DNA of 64,000 bases from CAWJAP01 sp963834365 (GCA_963834365.1 CAWIBS010000009.1:62001-126000); one strand, 5' to 3'. Shown: positions 46,721-57,807, counted from the stretch's first letter. Made by a program: numbers and translations. Notes: generated from the letters alone by a model not told the origin.

Positions 46721-48481
46721 ATGCGGCGCGACCGTCGCTCCCGAACCGCTCTCCTTCATGCACCCACTCCACGCCGCCGTGTTGCCCTGGTTCTCCTCGG
46801 TCTTGCCGGATGGCCGCAGCCGGCGAGCACGTCGCCGCCGACGTCGCGGCCGCGTGCCGCGCACGCGCTCCGGACGCTCGAGACGCGGGCCGAACGCACC
46901 AGTTATCGTGAAACCAGCCGCTACGACGAGGTGATGGCGTTTGTCGAAGAGGTCGACCAGGCCTCGCCGCTGGTCCACCTGACGACGTTCGGCTATTCCT
47001 ACGAGGGCCGTCCCCTGCCGCTGGCCGTCGTCGGACGCGTCAAGGACGGTTCGGCCGAGGCGGTGCGGGCGACCGGGCTCACGCGCGTCTACCTCCAGGC
47101 CAACATCCACGCCGGCGAGGTGGAGGGCAAGGAAGTGCTGCAGATGCTGCTGCGCGACCTGGCCCTCGGGCGCACGCCGGAGTGGACCCGCATCGATGGT
47201 GCTGCTCATCGCGCCCGATCTACAACGCGGACGGCAACGAGCGCATCCGGCTCGATCAGCGCAGCCTGCAGAACGGCCCGCTCGGCGGCGTCGGTCAGCG
47301 CCCGAACGCGCAGGATCTCGACCTCAATCGCGATCACATGAAGCTGGAGTCGCCCGAGGCGCGATCGCTCGTCTCGATGCTGCGCGCCTACGATCCGCAC
47401 CTCGGCGTGGACCTGCACACGACCAACGGCACGCTATCACGCGTATCAGCTGACCTACGCCACGCCGCTCCATCCGAACACGGCGCCGGCGCTCGTCACC
47501 TGGCTGCGGGCGACTGGCTGCCCGCGATCACGAAGCGGATCAAGTCGAAGCGATGGGTGGGATTTCTACTACTACGGCAATCTCCCGTCCCCGGCCGCGC
47601 CGGCCTCCGGCAGCGGCTCGGCGACTGAGCGCGCGTGGTTTTCGTTCGATCATCGCCCCCGCTTCAACAACAACTATCTCGGACTGCGGAACCGGCTGGC
47701 GATTCTGAGCGAGGCCTACGCTTATCTGCCGTTCGACGCGCGCGTGGCGGTGACTCGCCGGTTCGTCGAGGAGATCCTCGACATCGCGCATGCGCACGGC
47801 TCGCGCATCCGGCAGGTGGTCCAGGACGCCGACGCCGCGCGATCTCACCGGGACGAGGCTGGCGCTCTCGGCGCAGGTGGCGCGTTCCTCGGATGGCGTG
47901 GACATCCTGCTCGGGGGCGTGACTCGCGTCCTCCATCCGCTGACCGGCAAGGAGATGCTGCAGCGGAGTGACGAGCGGCGGGTCGAGCGCATGCCCGAAT
48001 TCGGCATCTTCGCGCCCACCCGCTCGGAGCACGTTCCGGCGGCCTATCTCGTCCCGCCGGACGCTTCGGCGGGTCGTCGATCTGCTGACTGCCCACGGCA
48101 TCAGGACCGCGCCGCTCGCACGAGATGTCGAGATCGACGTGCAGCGCTTCGTCGTCAGCGAGACGCGCGTCGCCGAGCGTCCATTCCAGGGTCACCGCGA
48201 GCGCTCGGTGGACGGTCGCTGGACGACGGGTCGCGAGCGCGTGCCCGCCGGCACGCTCGTCGTGCCAATGGACCAACCGCTCGCGCGACTCGCATTCACG
48301 CTGCTCGAGCCGCGGTCTGATGATGGAATCGTGAACTGGAACGTGCTGGACGAGGTGTTCGAGCCCGGGCGGCAAAGCCACCGCGCTGCCGCTGACCCTG
48401 CCCATCCGCCGAACCCTGAAGAAGAATCAGGGACAATCTCCCTGTGGCCCGCAGTCCGTAGCCCGCAGTCCGAGCCCGTAG
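46721..48481 (+). CDS. Secreted M14 family zinc carboxypeptidase (about six frameshifts)
   Basis: About 585 residues with an Arg-rich signal region (RRRVALVLLGLAGWPQPAS). The M14 metal site is present: VYLQANIHAGEVEGKEVLQ (His130, Glu133), NADGNERI, DLDLNRDHMKLE and DLHTTNG (His ligand). The middle has FYYYGNLPSP and PRFNNNYLGLRNRLAILSEAYAYLPF, which carries the catalytic Glu region. The tail DDGIVNWNVLDEVFE matches the C-terminal domain of such peptidases. Extra bases near 47210, 47440, 47560, 47850, 48065 and 48370 break it. The restored frame ends at a TAG (48479) that belongs to the heptamer array. Confidence 0.72.
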
Positions 48482-48512
48482 CCCGTAGCCCGTAGCCCGT
48501 AGCCCGAGTAAT
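48449..48512. repeat. Heptamer array TAGCCCG
   Basis: Seven or more units of GTAGCCC/GCAGTCC run from the 3' end of the M14 gene toward the convergent small membrane gene. Since the unit has 7 bp and contains TAG, the array places a stop in all three forward frames within three units. Confidence 0.9.
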
Positions 48513-48516
48513 AGTC

Positions 48517-48731
48517 CTACTTCCGTTTGCTGCCGACGACCAGCAGCACGATCCCTCCGATGAGGGCGGCCCCCCGAGAATCGGCGGGAGCGGAATGTGC
48601 TTCCGCCGCTCGGCGGTGGCCTCGATTGGACCGATGTCGAGCACCTTCTCCTGTCTGGTGAAGGAAAAGCCGCCGGTCGCGAGGGCGATGAGTCCGATCA
48701 CGATGAGCGCGAGACCGACGATGCGAAGCAT
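48517..48731 (-). CDS. Small two-helix membrane protein (one frameshift)
   Basis: About 71 residues: LRIVGLALIVIGLIALATGGFSFT is a first membrane helix, a short charged stretch (EKVLDIGPIEATAERRK) follows, then PLPPILGGAALIGGIVLLVVGSKRK is a second helix after removal of one extra base in a run of six C near 48572. Such two-helix DUF3185-like proteins are frequent but of unknown function. Confidence 0.65.
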
Positions 48732-48827
48732 ATGATCGCAGCGTTTGCAGCAACCCTGCCAGGGCGCACTCGGGAAAATGGCCGGAAACGCGGAGCATCA
48801 GCCCCTGGTCCGTATCGATCGACACCG

Positions 48828-50675
48828 ATGATGTCCGAAAACCTGACGCTGACCCCGCTGGTGGCGACTGCCCTGATCTTTGCCGTGGCGTCCGCCTTCT
48901 CCAGCGAGACGGCCGCACAGCCATCGTCCGAGGAGATCCTCTACACCGTCAGGTTCCCCGCTCCCCAGACGCACTACGTGGAGATCGAAGCCGTCCTGCC
49001 GGCCCGCCGCCAGCCCGTCGAGGTGATGATGGCGGTCTGGACGCCCGGGTCGTATCTCGTGCGCGAATATGCGCGGCACGTCGAGGGGCTCGCGGCGCGT
49101 GGCGCGGACGGTCGTTCGCTGGCCGTGGAGAAGACGCGCAAGAATCGCTGGCGCATCGACGCCCGCGGCGCCGACCGGGTGACGCTCACCTATCGCGTCT
49201 ACGCGCGCGAGATGTCGGTGCGGACCAACTGGGTCGAGCGCGGCTTCGCACTGCTCAATGGCGCGCCGACGTTCATCACCCTCGCGGAGACGGCCGTGAA
49301 GCGCCCCCACCTCGTGTTCCTCGAGTTGCCGCCGGAGTGGAAATCCAGCGTCACCAGCCTCCCCGAGGTCCCGGGCGGGGCGCACCGCTATCGAGCCGAG
49401 GACTATGACGAACTGGTGGACAGCCCGATCCTGGCGGGCAACCCCTCGCTGTACGAGTTCGAGGCCGGCGGGCGGAAGCACACGCTCGCGTGCGAAGGCG
49501 AAGCCGGCGTCTGGGATGGCGCGCGCGCGGCGCGGGACCTGGAGCGCCTCGTCCGGGCGAACGAGCAGCTCTGGGGCGCGCTGCCGTACCCGAAGTACGT
49601 GTTCATCAACATGATCACCGAGGGGAGCGGCGGCCTCGAGCACCGCAACTCCACGGTGCTGATGACCAGCCGCTGGTCCACGAGCACGCGGCGCGCGTAC
49701 GTGGGCTGGCTGACGCTCGCCGGGCACGAGCACTTCCACGCGTGGAACGGCAAGCGGCTGCGGCCGGCGGAGCTCGGGCCCTTCGACTACGAGAACGAGG
49801 TCTACACGACCAGCCTGTGGATTCCGGAAGGGCTCACGTCGTCCTACGAGCACCTGCTGGCCCGGCGCGCCGGGCTCACGACACAGCCGGAGCTGCTCGA
49901 GGGGTTGTCGGCAGACATCCGCCAGCTGCAGACCACGCCGGGCCGCCTGCAGCAGCCGGTCGAAGCGGCCTCGTTCGACGCGTGGATCAAGCACTATCGA
50001 CCGGACGAGAACTCGCCGAATTCGAGCATCAGCTACTACACGAAGGGAGCGGTCATCGGGCTGCTCCTCGACGCACGCATTCGCGCCGCGACTGCCGGTG
50101 CACGAAGAGCCTCGACGATGTGATGCGACTCGCGTTGACGCGGTTCTCGGGCGCGCGCGGTCTCACCGACGCTGACTTCCGCCACACGGTGCACGAGGTC
50201 GCCGGCAAGGACTTCGGGGCGTGGTGGACGAAGGTCCTCGAGACGACGGAGGAGCTCGACTATTCTGAAGCCCTGGAGTGGCTCGGTCTCCGCTTCGCGC
50301 CGGTGGCCCCGCCCGCGAGCGCTGCGGAAGGCACGGGGCGGGCGTGGCTCGGCGCGGCCACCCGCACGGACAACGGCCGGCTGATCGTGTCGCAGGTCCG
50401 CCGGGCGACGCCCGCGTACGAGGCCGGCCTCAACGTGGACGACGAGATTCTCGCCATAGGCGAAATTCGGGTTCGCCCCGAGCAGCTGGCTACCCGACTG
50501 GAACAGTACCAGACCCGGCCAGAAGGTTTCCGTCCTGCTCGCCCGGCGCGAGCAGTTGCTGCGGATCGACGTCACGCTCGGCCAGGAACCTGGAGACGCC
50601 TGGCGTCTCGAGGTGCGCCCGGATGCCACGCCCGAACAGGCGCAGCGCCTGCAAGCCTGGCAGGCGCCGGAGTAG
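48828..50675 (+). CDS. M61 family metallopeptidase with PDZ domain (two frameshifts)
   Basis: About 615 residues, exported (VATALIFAVASAFSSETAAQ). The N-terminal beta domain has YTVRFPAPQTHYVEIEAVLP and MMAVWTPGSYLVREYARHVEGL, the typical M61 opening. The zinc site is LAGHEHFHAWNGKRLRP (HEHFH at 300-304), with WIPEGLTSSYEHL supplying the third-ligand Glu. A C-terminal PDZ-like domain (RLIVSQVRRATPAYEAGLNVDDEILAIGEIRV) follows. Extra bases near 50105 and 50520 break the frame; restored, it ends QRLQAWQAPE at 50675. Glycyl aminopeptidases of this family cleave N-terminal Gly/Ala. Start is ATG 48828 or 48831. Confidence 0.85.
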
Positions 50676-50705
50676 CAGGAAGCGCGGAACTCGGGAGGAC
50701 CAATC

Positions 50706-51395
50706 GTGGAACCGTTCTCCATCGATCTCGACGACGGTCAGTCGGTCACCGGGCGCCGCTACCCGGCCGCAGACGCGCCAGCGGCGATCGTGCTCGCGCA
50801 CGGAGCGGGCGCGGGTCAGGACAGCCCGTTCATGGTGGCCTGCGCGCGCGGGCTCGCGGCGCGCGGGCTCGATGCGTTCACGTTCAACTTCCCGTACATG
50901 GAGCGGCGGTCGAAGGCGCCGAACCCGGCGCCGCAGCTCGAGCGCTGCTATCGCTCCGTGATTACCGCACTCAACCGTCATGGGTGGCTGACGGGGCGCG
51001 CGCTCGTCATCGGCGGCAAGTCAATGGGTGGACGCATGGCGACGCACCTGGCCGCCGATACCGATCACCTGTCGCAGCCGCTCGCGGGCGTGGTGCTGCT
51101 CGGCTATCCGCTCCACCCTCCCGGCAATCCCGCCAAGGCTCGGGTCGCTCACCTGCCGCGGATCACCTCACCCGTACTCTTCGTGCAGGGAACGCGCGAC
51201 ACTTTCGGTGGCGCCGACGAGCTCACACCCGTCGTTGCAACGATGGGCGCGGCCGTCACGGTCCACAGGGTCGAAGGCGGGGACCACTCGTTCAAGGTCA
51301 CGGGCCTGCCCCGCGGGTCGCAGCCGCAGGTGCTCGAGGACATCCTCGATGTCGTAGCGGGCTGGGTTCGCAGCATCGCGCCAGGGTCCGGCTGA
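50706..51395 (+). CDS. Alpha/beta hydrolase, dienelactone-hydrolase-like
   Basis: A 229-residue cytosolic hydrolase of the KANL3/Tex30 type. AAIVLAHGAGAGQDSPFMV is the oxyanion region, VIGGKSMGGRMATHLA the nucleophile elbow (GKSMGG, catalytic Ser), SPVLFVQGTRDTFGG supplies the Asp and VEGGDHSFKV the His. Members of this small family are poorly characterised. It starts 30 bases after the M61 peptidase with GGGAGGA upstream, so it may be co-transcribed. Confidence 0.85.
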   Translation: MEPFSIDLDDGQSVTGRRYPAADAPAAIVLAHGAGAGQDSPFMVACARGLAARGLDAFTFNFPYMERRSKAPNPAPQLERCYRSVITALNRHGWLTGRALVIGGKSMGGRMATHLAADTDHLSQPLAGVVLLGYPLHPPGNPAKARVAHLPRITSPVLFVQGTRDTFGGADELTPVVATMGAAVTVHRVEGGDHSFKVTGLPRGSQPQVLEDILDVVAGWVRSIAPGSG

Positions 51396-51409
51396 AGCCA
51401 CGGGACACT
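51387..51409. repeat. Degenerate GGCTGAAGCC palindrome copy
   Basis: TCCGGCTGAAGCCACGGGACACTACG keeps the core and the flanking GGACACTACG of the family at 3564, but four extra bases (CACG or similar) interrupt the right stem. It overlaps the stop of the hydrolase and the stop of the convergent phosphatidyltransferase. Confidence 0.6.
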
Positions 51410-52097
51410 ACGTGGAGCGACGAACTGTCAGCCACAACGACAGGACGTTGTAGTAGACGAGGAACGGGAACGTGCTCCACACGAGCCACCGCGGCGGGCT
51501 CGGCAGCCACCAGATCACCGCCAGCATCAGGACGGCCCACACGGCGCCGAACGGGACGGTGACCCACATGCCCGTGGGCGTTCGCGAGGGATAGACGTAG
51601 CGGACCGGCACGAAGACCAGCACGGCAAGCGTCGTCAGCACGGCCGCGTTGACCAGTGCGGGCAAGCGCAGGACCAGCAGATAGACGACGACGACGTTCC
51701 AGTACGACGGGAAGCCGGTGAAGAAGTGATCGGCGGTCTTCGCGTCGCGGCGGGCGAAGCCGCAGGCGCTCGCGAGCAGCATCGCGGCGACGATCAGTTC
51801 GTCCACGCGGGGCGGCAGCAGGTCCGCATGCCACACGAGCGCGCCCGGCACGACGACGTAGGTGACGTAATCGACGATGTCGTCGAGGTGGGCGCCGTCG
51901 AGGAGGGGGGCCGTACGGTTGATGTCGGCCAGGCGGGCGAGCACGCCGTCGGTGGCGTCGATGAACGTCGCAACGACGAGCCACAGCAGCGTGCGACGAT
52001 AATCGGACTCGAAGACCGCGACCAGCGCCAGCCAGCCACAGACGACGCCGCACGCGGTGTAAGCGTGGACGAGATAGCCGGCGATCGCCCGCAGCAC
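51408..52097 (-). CDS. CDP-alcohol phosphatidyltransferase, phosphatidylcholine-synthase-like
   Basis: A 229-residue integral membrane enzyme with about seven helices. The family motif reads DATDGVLARLADINR...GAHLDDIVDYV, matching DGx2ARx8Gx3Dx3D with a longer spacer. ADHFFTGFPSYWNVVVVYLLVL is characteristic of bacterial phosphatidylcholine synthase (Pcs), which joins choline to CDP-diacylglycerol. Phosphatidylcholine is the inferred product, but another head group is possible. The upstream heptamer array abuts its start codon. Confidence 0.75.
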   Translation of the reverse strand: MLRAIAGYLVHAYTACGVVCGWLALVAVFESDYRRTLLWLVVATFIDATDGVLARLADINRTAPLLDGAHLDDIVDYVTYVVVPGALVWHADLLPPRVDELIVAAMLLASACGFARRDAKTADHFFTGFPSYWNVVVVYLLVLRLPALVNAAVLTTLAVLVFVPVRYVYPSRTPTGMWVTVPFGAVWAVLMLAVIWWLPSPPRWLVWSTFPFLVYYNVLSLWLTVRRST

Positions 52098-52141
52098 CCT
52101 GAGCCTCGAGCCCTCGAGCCCTGAGCCCTAAGCCTTGACCT
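52098..52141. repeat. Heptamer array GAGCCCT
   Basis: Five units (TGAGCCT, CGAGCCC, TCGAGCC, CTGAGCC, CTAAGCC) fill the gap between two minus-strand genes; the next gene's stop (52140) lies in its edge. Confidence 0.8.
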
Positions 52142-52391
52142 AGATCCCGGTCAGCTTCCGGTCGATTTCCTTCATCGCGAGCGCAATCGAGTCGCGGCGT
52201 ACGGCGTGGGTCGTCAGCTCGAGCTGGCGCGCGAGATCGGCGCGCATCAGCATCAGCGATTCCTTGGCCCGATGCTTCTCGGGATCGGTGACCTCTCCGG
52301 CGTTGCGGCGGCGCTTCTCGTGCTCGCGCGCATCCATCTGTTCCTGCAACCGCGCTTCGGCGTCGACGAGCCCCTCACCTGCATCACTCAT
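52140..52391 (-). CDS. Small charged helical protein
   Basis: An 83-residue, highly charged, probably fully helical protein: EARLQEQMDAREHEKRRRNAGEVTDPEKHRAKESLMLMRADLARQ-type sequence with heptad-like spacing, then LALMKEIDRKLTGI-like end. No family recognised. The ATG at 52391 follows a region with GGAT but no strong SD. Because it starts after ~150 bases of non-coding DNA and precedes the phosphatidyltransferase with a repeat between, the two may or may not share a transcript. Confidence 0.6.
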   Translation of the reverse strand: MSDAGEGLVDAEARLQEQMDAREHEKRRRNAGEVTDPEKHRAKESLMLMRADLARQLELTTHAVRRDSIALAMKEIDRKLTGI

Positions 52392-52482
52392 ATCGTGTCT
52401 GTATCCTTTCAGCTCCGGGCACCGCGTGGCGGGTAGGCACCCCCATGGCTCGGTCCAATGTAACCCGGTAGTCTAGCATTGC

Positions 52483-52538
52483 TAGGCGACTAGGCGACTA
52501 GGCGACTAGGCGACTGGGGGACTGGGGGACTGGCGGCA
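52483..52538. repeat. Octamer array GGCGACTA/GGGGACTG
   Basis: Four exact GGCGACTA units, then GGCGACTG and two GGGGACTG units, directly upstream of the helicase start. The bases between 52392 and 52482 show no gene. Confidence 0.9.
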
Positions 52539-52542
52539 GGTG

Positions 52543-55500
52543 ATGGCTATGGCAACCGCTGGAGGGATGGACGGGTTCCACCGCGCCGTGCAGGACTGGT
52601 TCCGGGGCGCGTTCGCGGAGCCGACGCCGGCGCAGGTAAAGGGCTGGGCGGCCATCTCTCGAGGCGAGTCCACGCTGCTGCTCGCGCCGACCGGCAGCGG
52701 CAAGACACTGGCCGCCTTCCTGTGGTGCCTCGATCGGCTCATGTTCGAGCCCGCGCCCGCGGCCAGGGCGCGCTGCCGCGTCCTGTACGTGTCGCCGCTC
52801 AAAGCCCTCGCCGTGGACGTCGAGCGTAATCTCCGCGCGCCCATCGCCGGTATCGCCGACGCCGCCAGCCGCCTCGGCGAGTGGCACCGGGTGCCCGACG
52901 TGCTCGTTCGCACCGGCGACACGCCCTCGGCCGAGCGGGCACGTTTCGTCCGCGAGCCGGCCGACATTCTCATCACGACACCCGAATCGCTGTACCTGCT
53001 GCTCACCTCGAATGCCCGCGAGCGCCTGCGGACCGTCGAGACGCTCATCATCGACGAGATCCACGCGCTGGTGCCGACCAAGCGCGGCGCCCATCTCGCG
53101 CTGTCGCTCGAGCGCCTCTCCGCGCTCGCGTCGCAGCCGATTCAGCGTATCGGCCTGTCGGCCACACAGCGGCCGCTCGACGAAGTAGCGCGCTTCCTCG
53201 GCGGCGTGCAGCCCGCCGTGGCTCGTGTGGCCACCAGGGCCCCCGGCCGCACGACGTCGGTCGAGCGGACCGTGGCCACGCCGGCCCAGGAGATTCACGA
53301 CGAGTTCGCGGGCCCGGCGACGCGAGTCGTCGACTATCGGCCGGTCACGATCGCCGACGCAGGACGCAAAAAGGCCTTCCGCCTGCGCATCGAGGTTCCC
53401 GTCGAGGACATGGCGCGGCTCGACCAGCGGGTCGATCTGCCGAACGGGCCGGCCTCGCAGGGACCGGTTCGCCCGTCGATCTGGACCGCCATCCATCCCC
53501 GCCTGCTCGAACTGGTGCGCGGGCATCAATCGACGCTCATCTTCGTCAACAGCCGGCGCGTCGCCGAACGGCTGGCCGCGGCGCTCAATGACCTCGCCGG
53601 CGAGCCGCTCGTCCGCGCGCATCACGGATCGCTGGCGCGCGCCCAGCGCACCGACATCGAGGATGCGCTCAAGGCGGGCGGCCTCCGCGGCCTCGTCGCC
53701 ACCTCGTCGCTCGAGCTCGGGATCGACATGGGCGCCCTCGATCTCGTGGTGCAGATCGAGGCGCCGCCCTCGGTTGCGAGCGGGCTGCAGCGGATCGGCC
53801 GCGCGAGCCATCAAGTCGGCGGCGTCAGCGAGGGCATCATTTTCCCCAAGTACCGCGGCGACCTCGTCGCATGCGCCGCGGCCGCGCGCGCCATGCACGA
53901 GGGCCGCGTCGAATCGACCCGCTATCCGCGTAACCCGCTGGACGTCCTTGCCCAGCAGATCGTCGCCGCGGTGTCGATGGACGACTGGCCGGCCGACGCG
54001 CTCTTCGATCTCGTGCGGGCGGCGTCACCGTTCGCCGAGCTCGACCGCGGCGTCTTCGACGGCGTGCTCGACATGCTGGCCGGCCGCTATCCCTCCGACG
54101 AGTTCGCCGAGCTCCGTCCGCGCATCACCTGGGATCGGGTCGGCCAGCGCCTGCTCGCACGCGACGGGGCCCGCCGCGTCGCGATCGCCAACGCCGGCAC
54201 GATTCCCGATCGCGGCCTCTATGGCGTCTTCCTGCACGGGGCGCCAGCCGGCGCCGCCCGCGTCGGCGAGCTCGACGAGGAGATGGTCTTCGAGAGCCGT
54301 GTCGGTGAGACGTTCCTCCTGGGCGCTTCGACGTGGCGCATCGAGGACATCACCCACGATCGCGTGTTCGTCACCCCGGCGCCGGGCGAGCCCGGCAAGA
54401 TGCCGTTCTGGAAAGGCGACGCACCGAGTCGTCCGCTCGAGTTCGGCCGCGCCATCGGCGCGCTCGTCCGCCAGCTCCGTGGCCAGCCGCCGGCCGCCGC
54501 GCTCGATCGCCTGGCGCGCGATCACGATCTCGACCGGCAGGCCGGCGAGAACCTGCTCCAGTACCTCGCCGAGCAGCACGCCGCGATCGGGCACGTCCCC
54601 GACGACCGCACGATCGTCATCGAGCGGTGCCGCGACGAGCTCGGGGACTGGCGCGTCTGCCTGCTGTCGCCGCTCGGCGGTCGGGTGCACGCCCCCTGGG
54701 CGATGGCGGCCGTGGCCCGGATCCGCGAGAAGGCGGGCATCGAGGTCGAGACGCTGTGGAGCGACGATGGGCTGGTCGTGCGGTTTCCCGACACGGACAC
54801 GCCGCCGGACACGGCCTGGCTGCTGCCGCCGTCCGAGGAGATCGAGCGCCTCGTGGTCCGCCAGCTGGGCGGGACCTCGCTCTTCGCCGCCAGGTTCCGC
54901 GAGGCTGCCGCCCGCGCCCTGCTGCTGCCGCGGCGCCGCGTCGGGATGCGGACGCCCCTCTGGCAGCAGCGCAAGCGCGCCGCCGATCTGCTGGCGGTCG
55001 CGGCGAAATACGGATCGTTCCCGATGCTGCTCGAGGCGCATCGGGAGTGTCTCCGCGATCTCTTCGACCTCCCCGCCCTCGTCGGGATCCTGCGCGACGT
55101 CGAGGAGCACACGTTGCGCGTCGTCACCGTGGACTCGCCGCAGCCCTCGCCGTTTGCCGCCGCACTGCTCTTCGGCTACGTCGCCAACTATCTCTACGAA
55201 GGGGACGCGCCGCTCGCCGAGCGCCGCGCCCAGGCGCTCTCGATCGATCAATCGCAGCTGCGCGCCCTGCTCGGCGACGCCGAGCTCAGGGAAGTGCTCG
55301 ACCGCGACGCGATCGACGAGGTCGAGCGCGAGCTCCAGTATCTCGAGCCGTCACGCCACGTCCGCAGCGCCGACGCGCTGCACGACCTGCTGCTCCGCAT
55401 CGGTGACCTGACGCGTGACGAGGTGGCGGCACGGGCGATCGCCGGCGCCGGCGCGCACCTGGACGCGCTGCTGGCCGCTCGCCGCGCCGTGGCGCTCCCC

Positions 55501-57176
55501 GTCGCGGGTGAGACGCGGCACGCCGCGGTGGAAGACGCCAGCCGTTTCCGTGATGGGCTCGGCACCCCGTTGCCGCCGGGCCTGCCCGAATCTCTCCTCG
55601 CACCGGTCGCCGATCCGCTGGGCGACCTCGTGCTGAGGTTCGCGCGGACGCATGGGCCGTTCACCGCCGAGCGCGTGGCGCGGCGGTTCGGGCTGGCGAC
55701 GCGACCGATCGACGCGGTCCTTCACCGGTACGTCACGGTTGGACGCCTGCACGAGGGCGCCTTCACGCCTGGCGTCAGCGACCGCGAGTGGTGCGATCCG
55801 AGCGTGTTGACCCAGATCCGCCGGCGCTCGCTGGCCCGCATCCGCAAGGCCGTCGAACCCGTCGATCCGCCGGCGCTGGCGCGGCTGGTCACCACCTGGC
55901 AGGGCGTGACACGCCGGCGCCGCGGGCTCGACGCGATTCTCGACGTCGTCGAGACGCTGCAGGGCGCGCCCATAGCCGCGTCCATTCTCGAACGCGACGT
56001 CCTGCCGGCGCGGATCGACGGCTACCTTCCCGGTCAGCTCGATACGCTGCTCGCGGCAGGTGAGATCGTCTGGGTCGGCGTCGAGCCTCTCGGCGACCGC
56101 GACGGACGGCTGGCGCTCTACCTGACCGACCACCTTCCACGGCTGTGGCGTCCGCCGGATGCCGAAGGCGCGACGAAGTCCGACGCGCGAGCAAGTGCGA
56201 TCGTCACGTGCGCTGCGGGAACGCGGCGCCTCGTACTTCACGGCCGTGCACGAGGCCGCGGGCGGCGGCTATCCAAACGAGACGGTCCAGACGCTGTGGG
56301 ATTTGGCGTGGCGGGGGATCGTCACCAACGACTCGCTGCAGCCGCTGCGGGCATTCATGATCCCCGTCGACCACGCCATCCGACGGATGCGCCCTCCGCC
56401 GGGCCAGGCCGGACGCCCGTTCCGGTCGCGGCGGCAGGTGCCGCCGGCCGCGGAAGGCCGATGGTCCCTCCTCGCGGCCCGGGTGCAGCCGGTCTCCGAG
56501 ACTGAATGGCGCGCCTCGCTCGCGCAGCAGCTGCTGTCCCGTTACGGACTCGTGACCCGTGACGTCGCCGCGGCGGAATCGATCGCCGGCGGCTTCACCG
56601 CCGTCTACGACGTGCTGCGATCGCTCGAGGAGCGCGGGCGCATCCGGCGCGGGTTCTTCGTCAGCGGCGTCGGCGCGACGCAGTTCGCCCTGCCCTCCGC
56701 GCTCGACCTGCTCCGCTCGATGCGCCAGCCGCCCGATGAACCGGACGCGGTCGTGCTCGCAGCAGCCGATCCGGCCAATCCGTTCGGCGCGCTGCTCGCC
56801 TGGCCGGCGGGACCGCCGCCTGCCGCGCGACGCCGACGGGCCCGCGGTCCGCCGCGTGCCGGCGCGCGCGGCCGGCGCCCGCGTGGTCATCGTCGACGGG
56901 CATCTCGCGGCCTGGCTGTCGCGCGGCGCCCGACTGGTGCTGACGTGGCTGCCCGAGGTCGAGCCCGAGCGGTCGCGCGTCGGCCACGCCGTGGCGTCGG
57001 CGCTCGGCGACGTCGCCCGTCAGGGCGAAGGCCGCGAGGGGGGCCTCCTCGTCGGCGACGTGGACGGCATGCTCGCGCTCGACCATCCGATCGGGCAATT
57101 CCTCGAAGCGGCCGGTTTCGTGCGCTCGTCGATGGGCTATCAGATGAGGCGCGAAACCCAGGGCCGCCAGGCCTGA
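52543..57176 (+). CDS. lhr: Large ATP-dependent helicase Lhr (two frameshifts)
   Basis: About 1,545 residues. Helicase core: QVKGWAAISRG with TLLLAPTGSGKTLAAFLWCLD (Walker A), YVSPLKALAVDVERNL, ILITTPESLYLLL, TLIIDEIHALVPTKRGAHL (DEIH), RIGLSATQRPLDEVA, TLIFVNSRRVAERL, VATSSLELGIDMG, LQRIGRASHQVGG (motif VI). A long Lhr-specific middle follows, then the Lhr C-terminal domains (GRLHEGAFTPG, SYFTAVHEAAGGGYPNETVQTLWDLAWRG type). Extra bases near 56175 and 56830 break the C-terminus, which ends YQMRRETQGRQA at 57176. Lhr acts on DNA/RNA repair intermediates; its full role is still being defined. Start is ATG 52543 or 52549. Confidence 0.92.
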
Positions 57177-57302
57177 AGGCAACACGATATCGGCTGCGCC
57201 CTGATGAGCGCCAACGTGCGCGAGGGGATCCGCCGGTTTGATCCACCACGGTCACGCGCCTGTGCACGACCACGAAGCTCCGGGTCTAGGCGGACTCCTG
57301 GG

Positions 57303-57322
57303 TCCGGCTGAAGCCGGACACT
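57303..57322. repeat. Dispersed palindrome TCCGGCTGAAGCCGGA
   Basis: An exact inverse copy of the 3564 element including the ACACT flank, just after the helicase and three bases before the stop of the convergent membrane gene. Confidence 0.85.
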
Positions 57323-57325
57323 ACG

Positions 57326-57742
57326 TCAACACAACTGAACTCCGGGCTTAGACCCTGCGGTGCTCGCCTTGCGCAGGCCCATGTACTGAAGCTTCGCGAA
57401 TCCGGTGACGGCGACGGCCTGGATGATCACGAACGCGTAGCCGAGCGCGTTCGGTTCGATCTGCTTCGTCACCAGTACCATGGCGCTCGCAACAACCCAG
57501 GCCGCATTCGCGGCGATGACCGCCACCACCGCGGCGCGCGGCAGCTGGTGTCGCGTCGAGAGATACGCGAGCAGCGCGGCGAACGGCAACAGGAGGATGC
57601 CGACGATACGCAGGAACGCAGCGGGCACGCCGAGCAGGTGCTCCAGCGTCGACGCCGCGAGGAACGTCAGCAGTCCAGTGGTCCCGCTGATGACGGCATC
57701 GACGACGATCGTGCGACGAAGGAACGCGGACGCATTTTGCAT
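57326..57742 (-). CDS. Four-helix membrane protein divergent from MmyB-type regulator
   Basis: A 138-residue protein with four predicted membrane helices: VVDAVISGTTGLLTFLAAS, VPAAFLRIVGILLLPFAALLAYL, AAVVAVIAANAAWVVASAMVLV and NALGYAFVIIQAVAVTGFAKL. No enzyme motif is seen; it resembles small DoxX/SPW-type membrane proteins. ATG 57742 is preferred over 57754 because GGGGGT lies just upstream. It is the likely target of the adjacent regulator, since the two share a 100-base control region with an operator-like inverted repeat. Confidence 0.75.
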   Translation of the reverse strand: MQNASAFLRRTIVVDAVISGTTGLLTFLAASTLEHLLGVPAAFLRIVGILLLPFAALLAYLSTRHQLPRAAVVAVIAANAAWVVASAMVLVTKQIEPNALGYAFVIIQAVAVTGFAKLQYMGLRKASTAGSKPGVQLC

Positions 57743-57790
57743 GACTACCCCCATTGGGCAGATGATGCCGTAAGCCGGCGAGGGCGATCG

Positions 57791-57807
57791 ATTACCTCGC
57801 TGGTAAT
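57791..57807. promoter_or_regulatory. Operator-like inverted repeat ATTACC-N5-GGTAAT
   Basis: A perfect 6-6 inverted repeat ATTACCtcgctGGTAAT lies in the divergent promoter region, 36 bases upstream of the regulator start (57843) and 49 bases from the membrane gene start. HTH_31/MmyB regulators bind short dyads of this kind, so it is the best candidate for their own operator. Confidence 0.6.
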
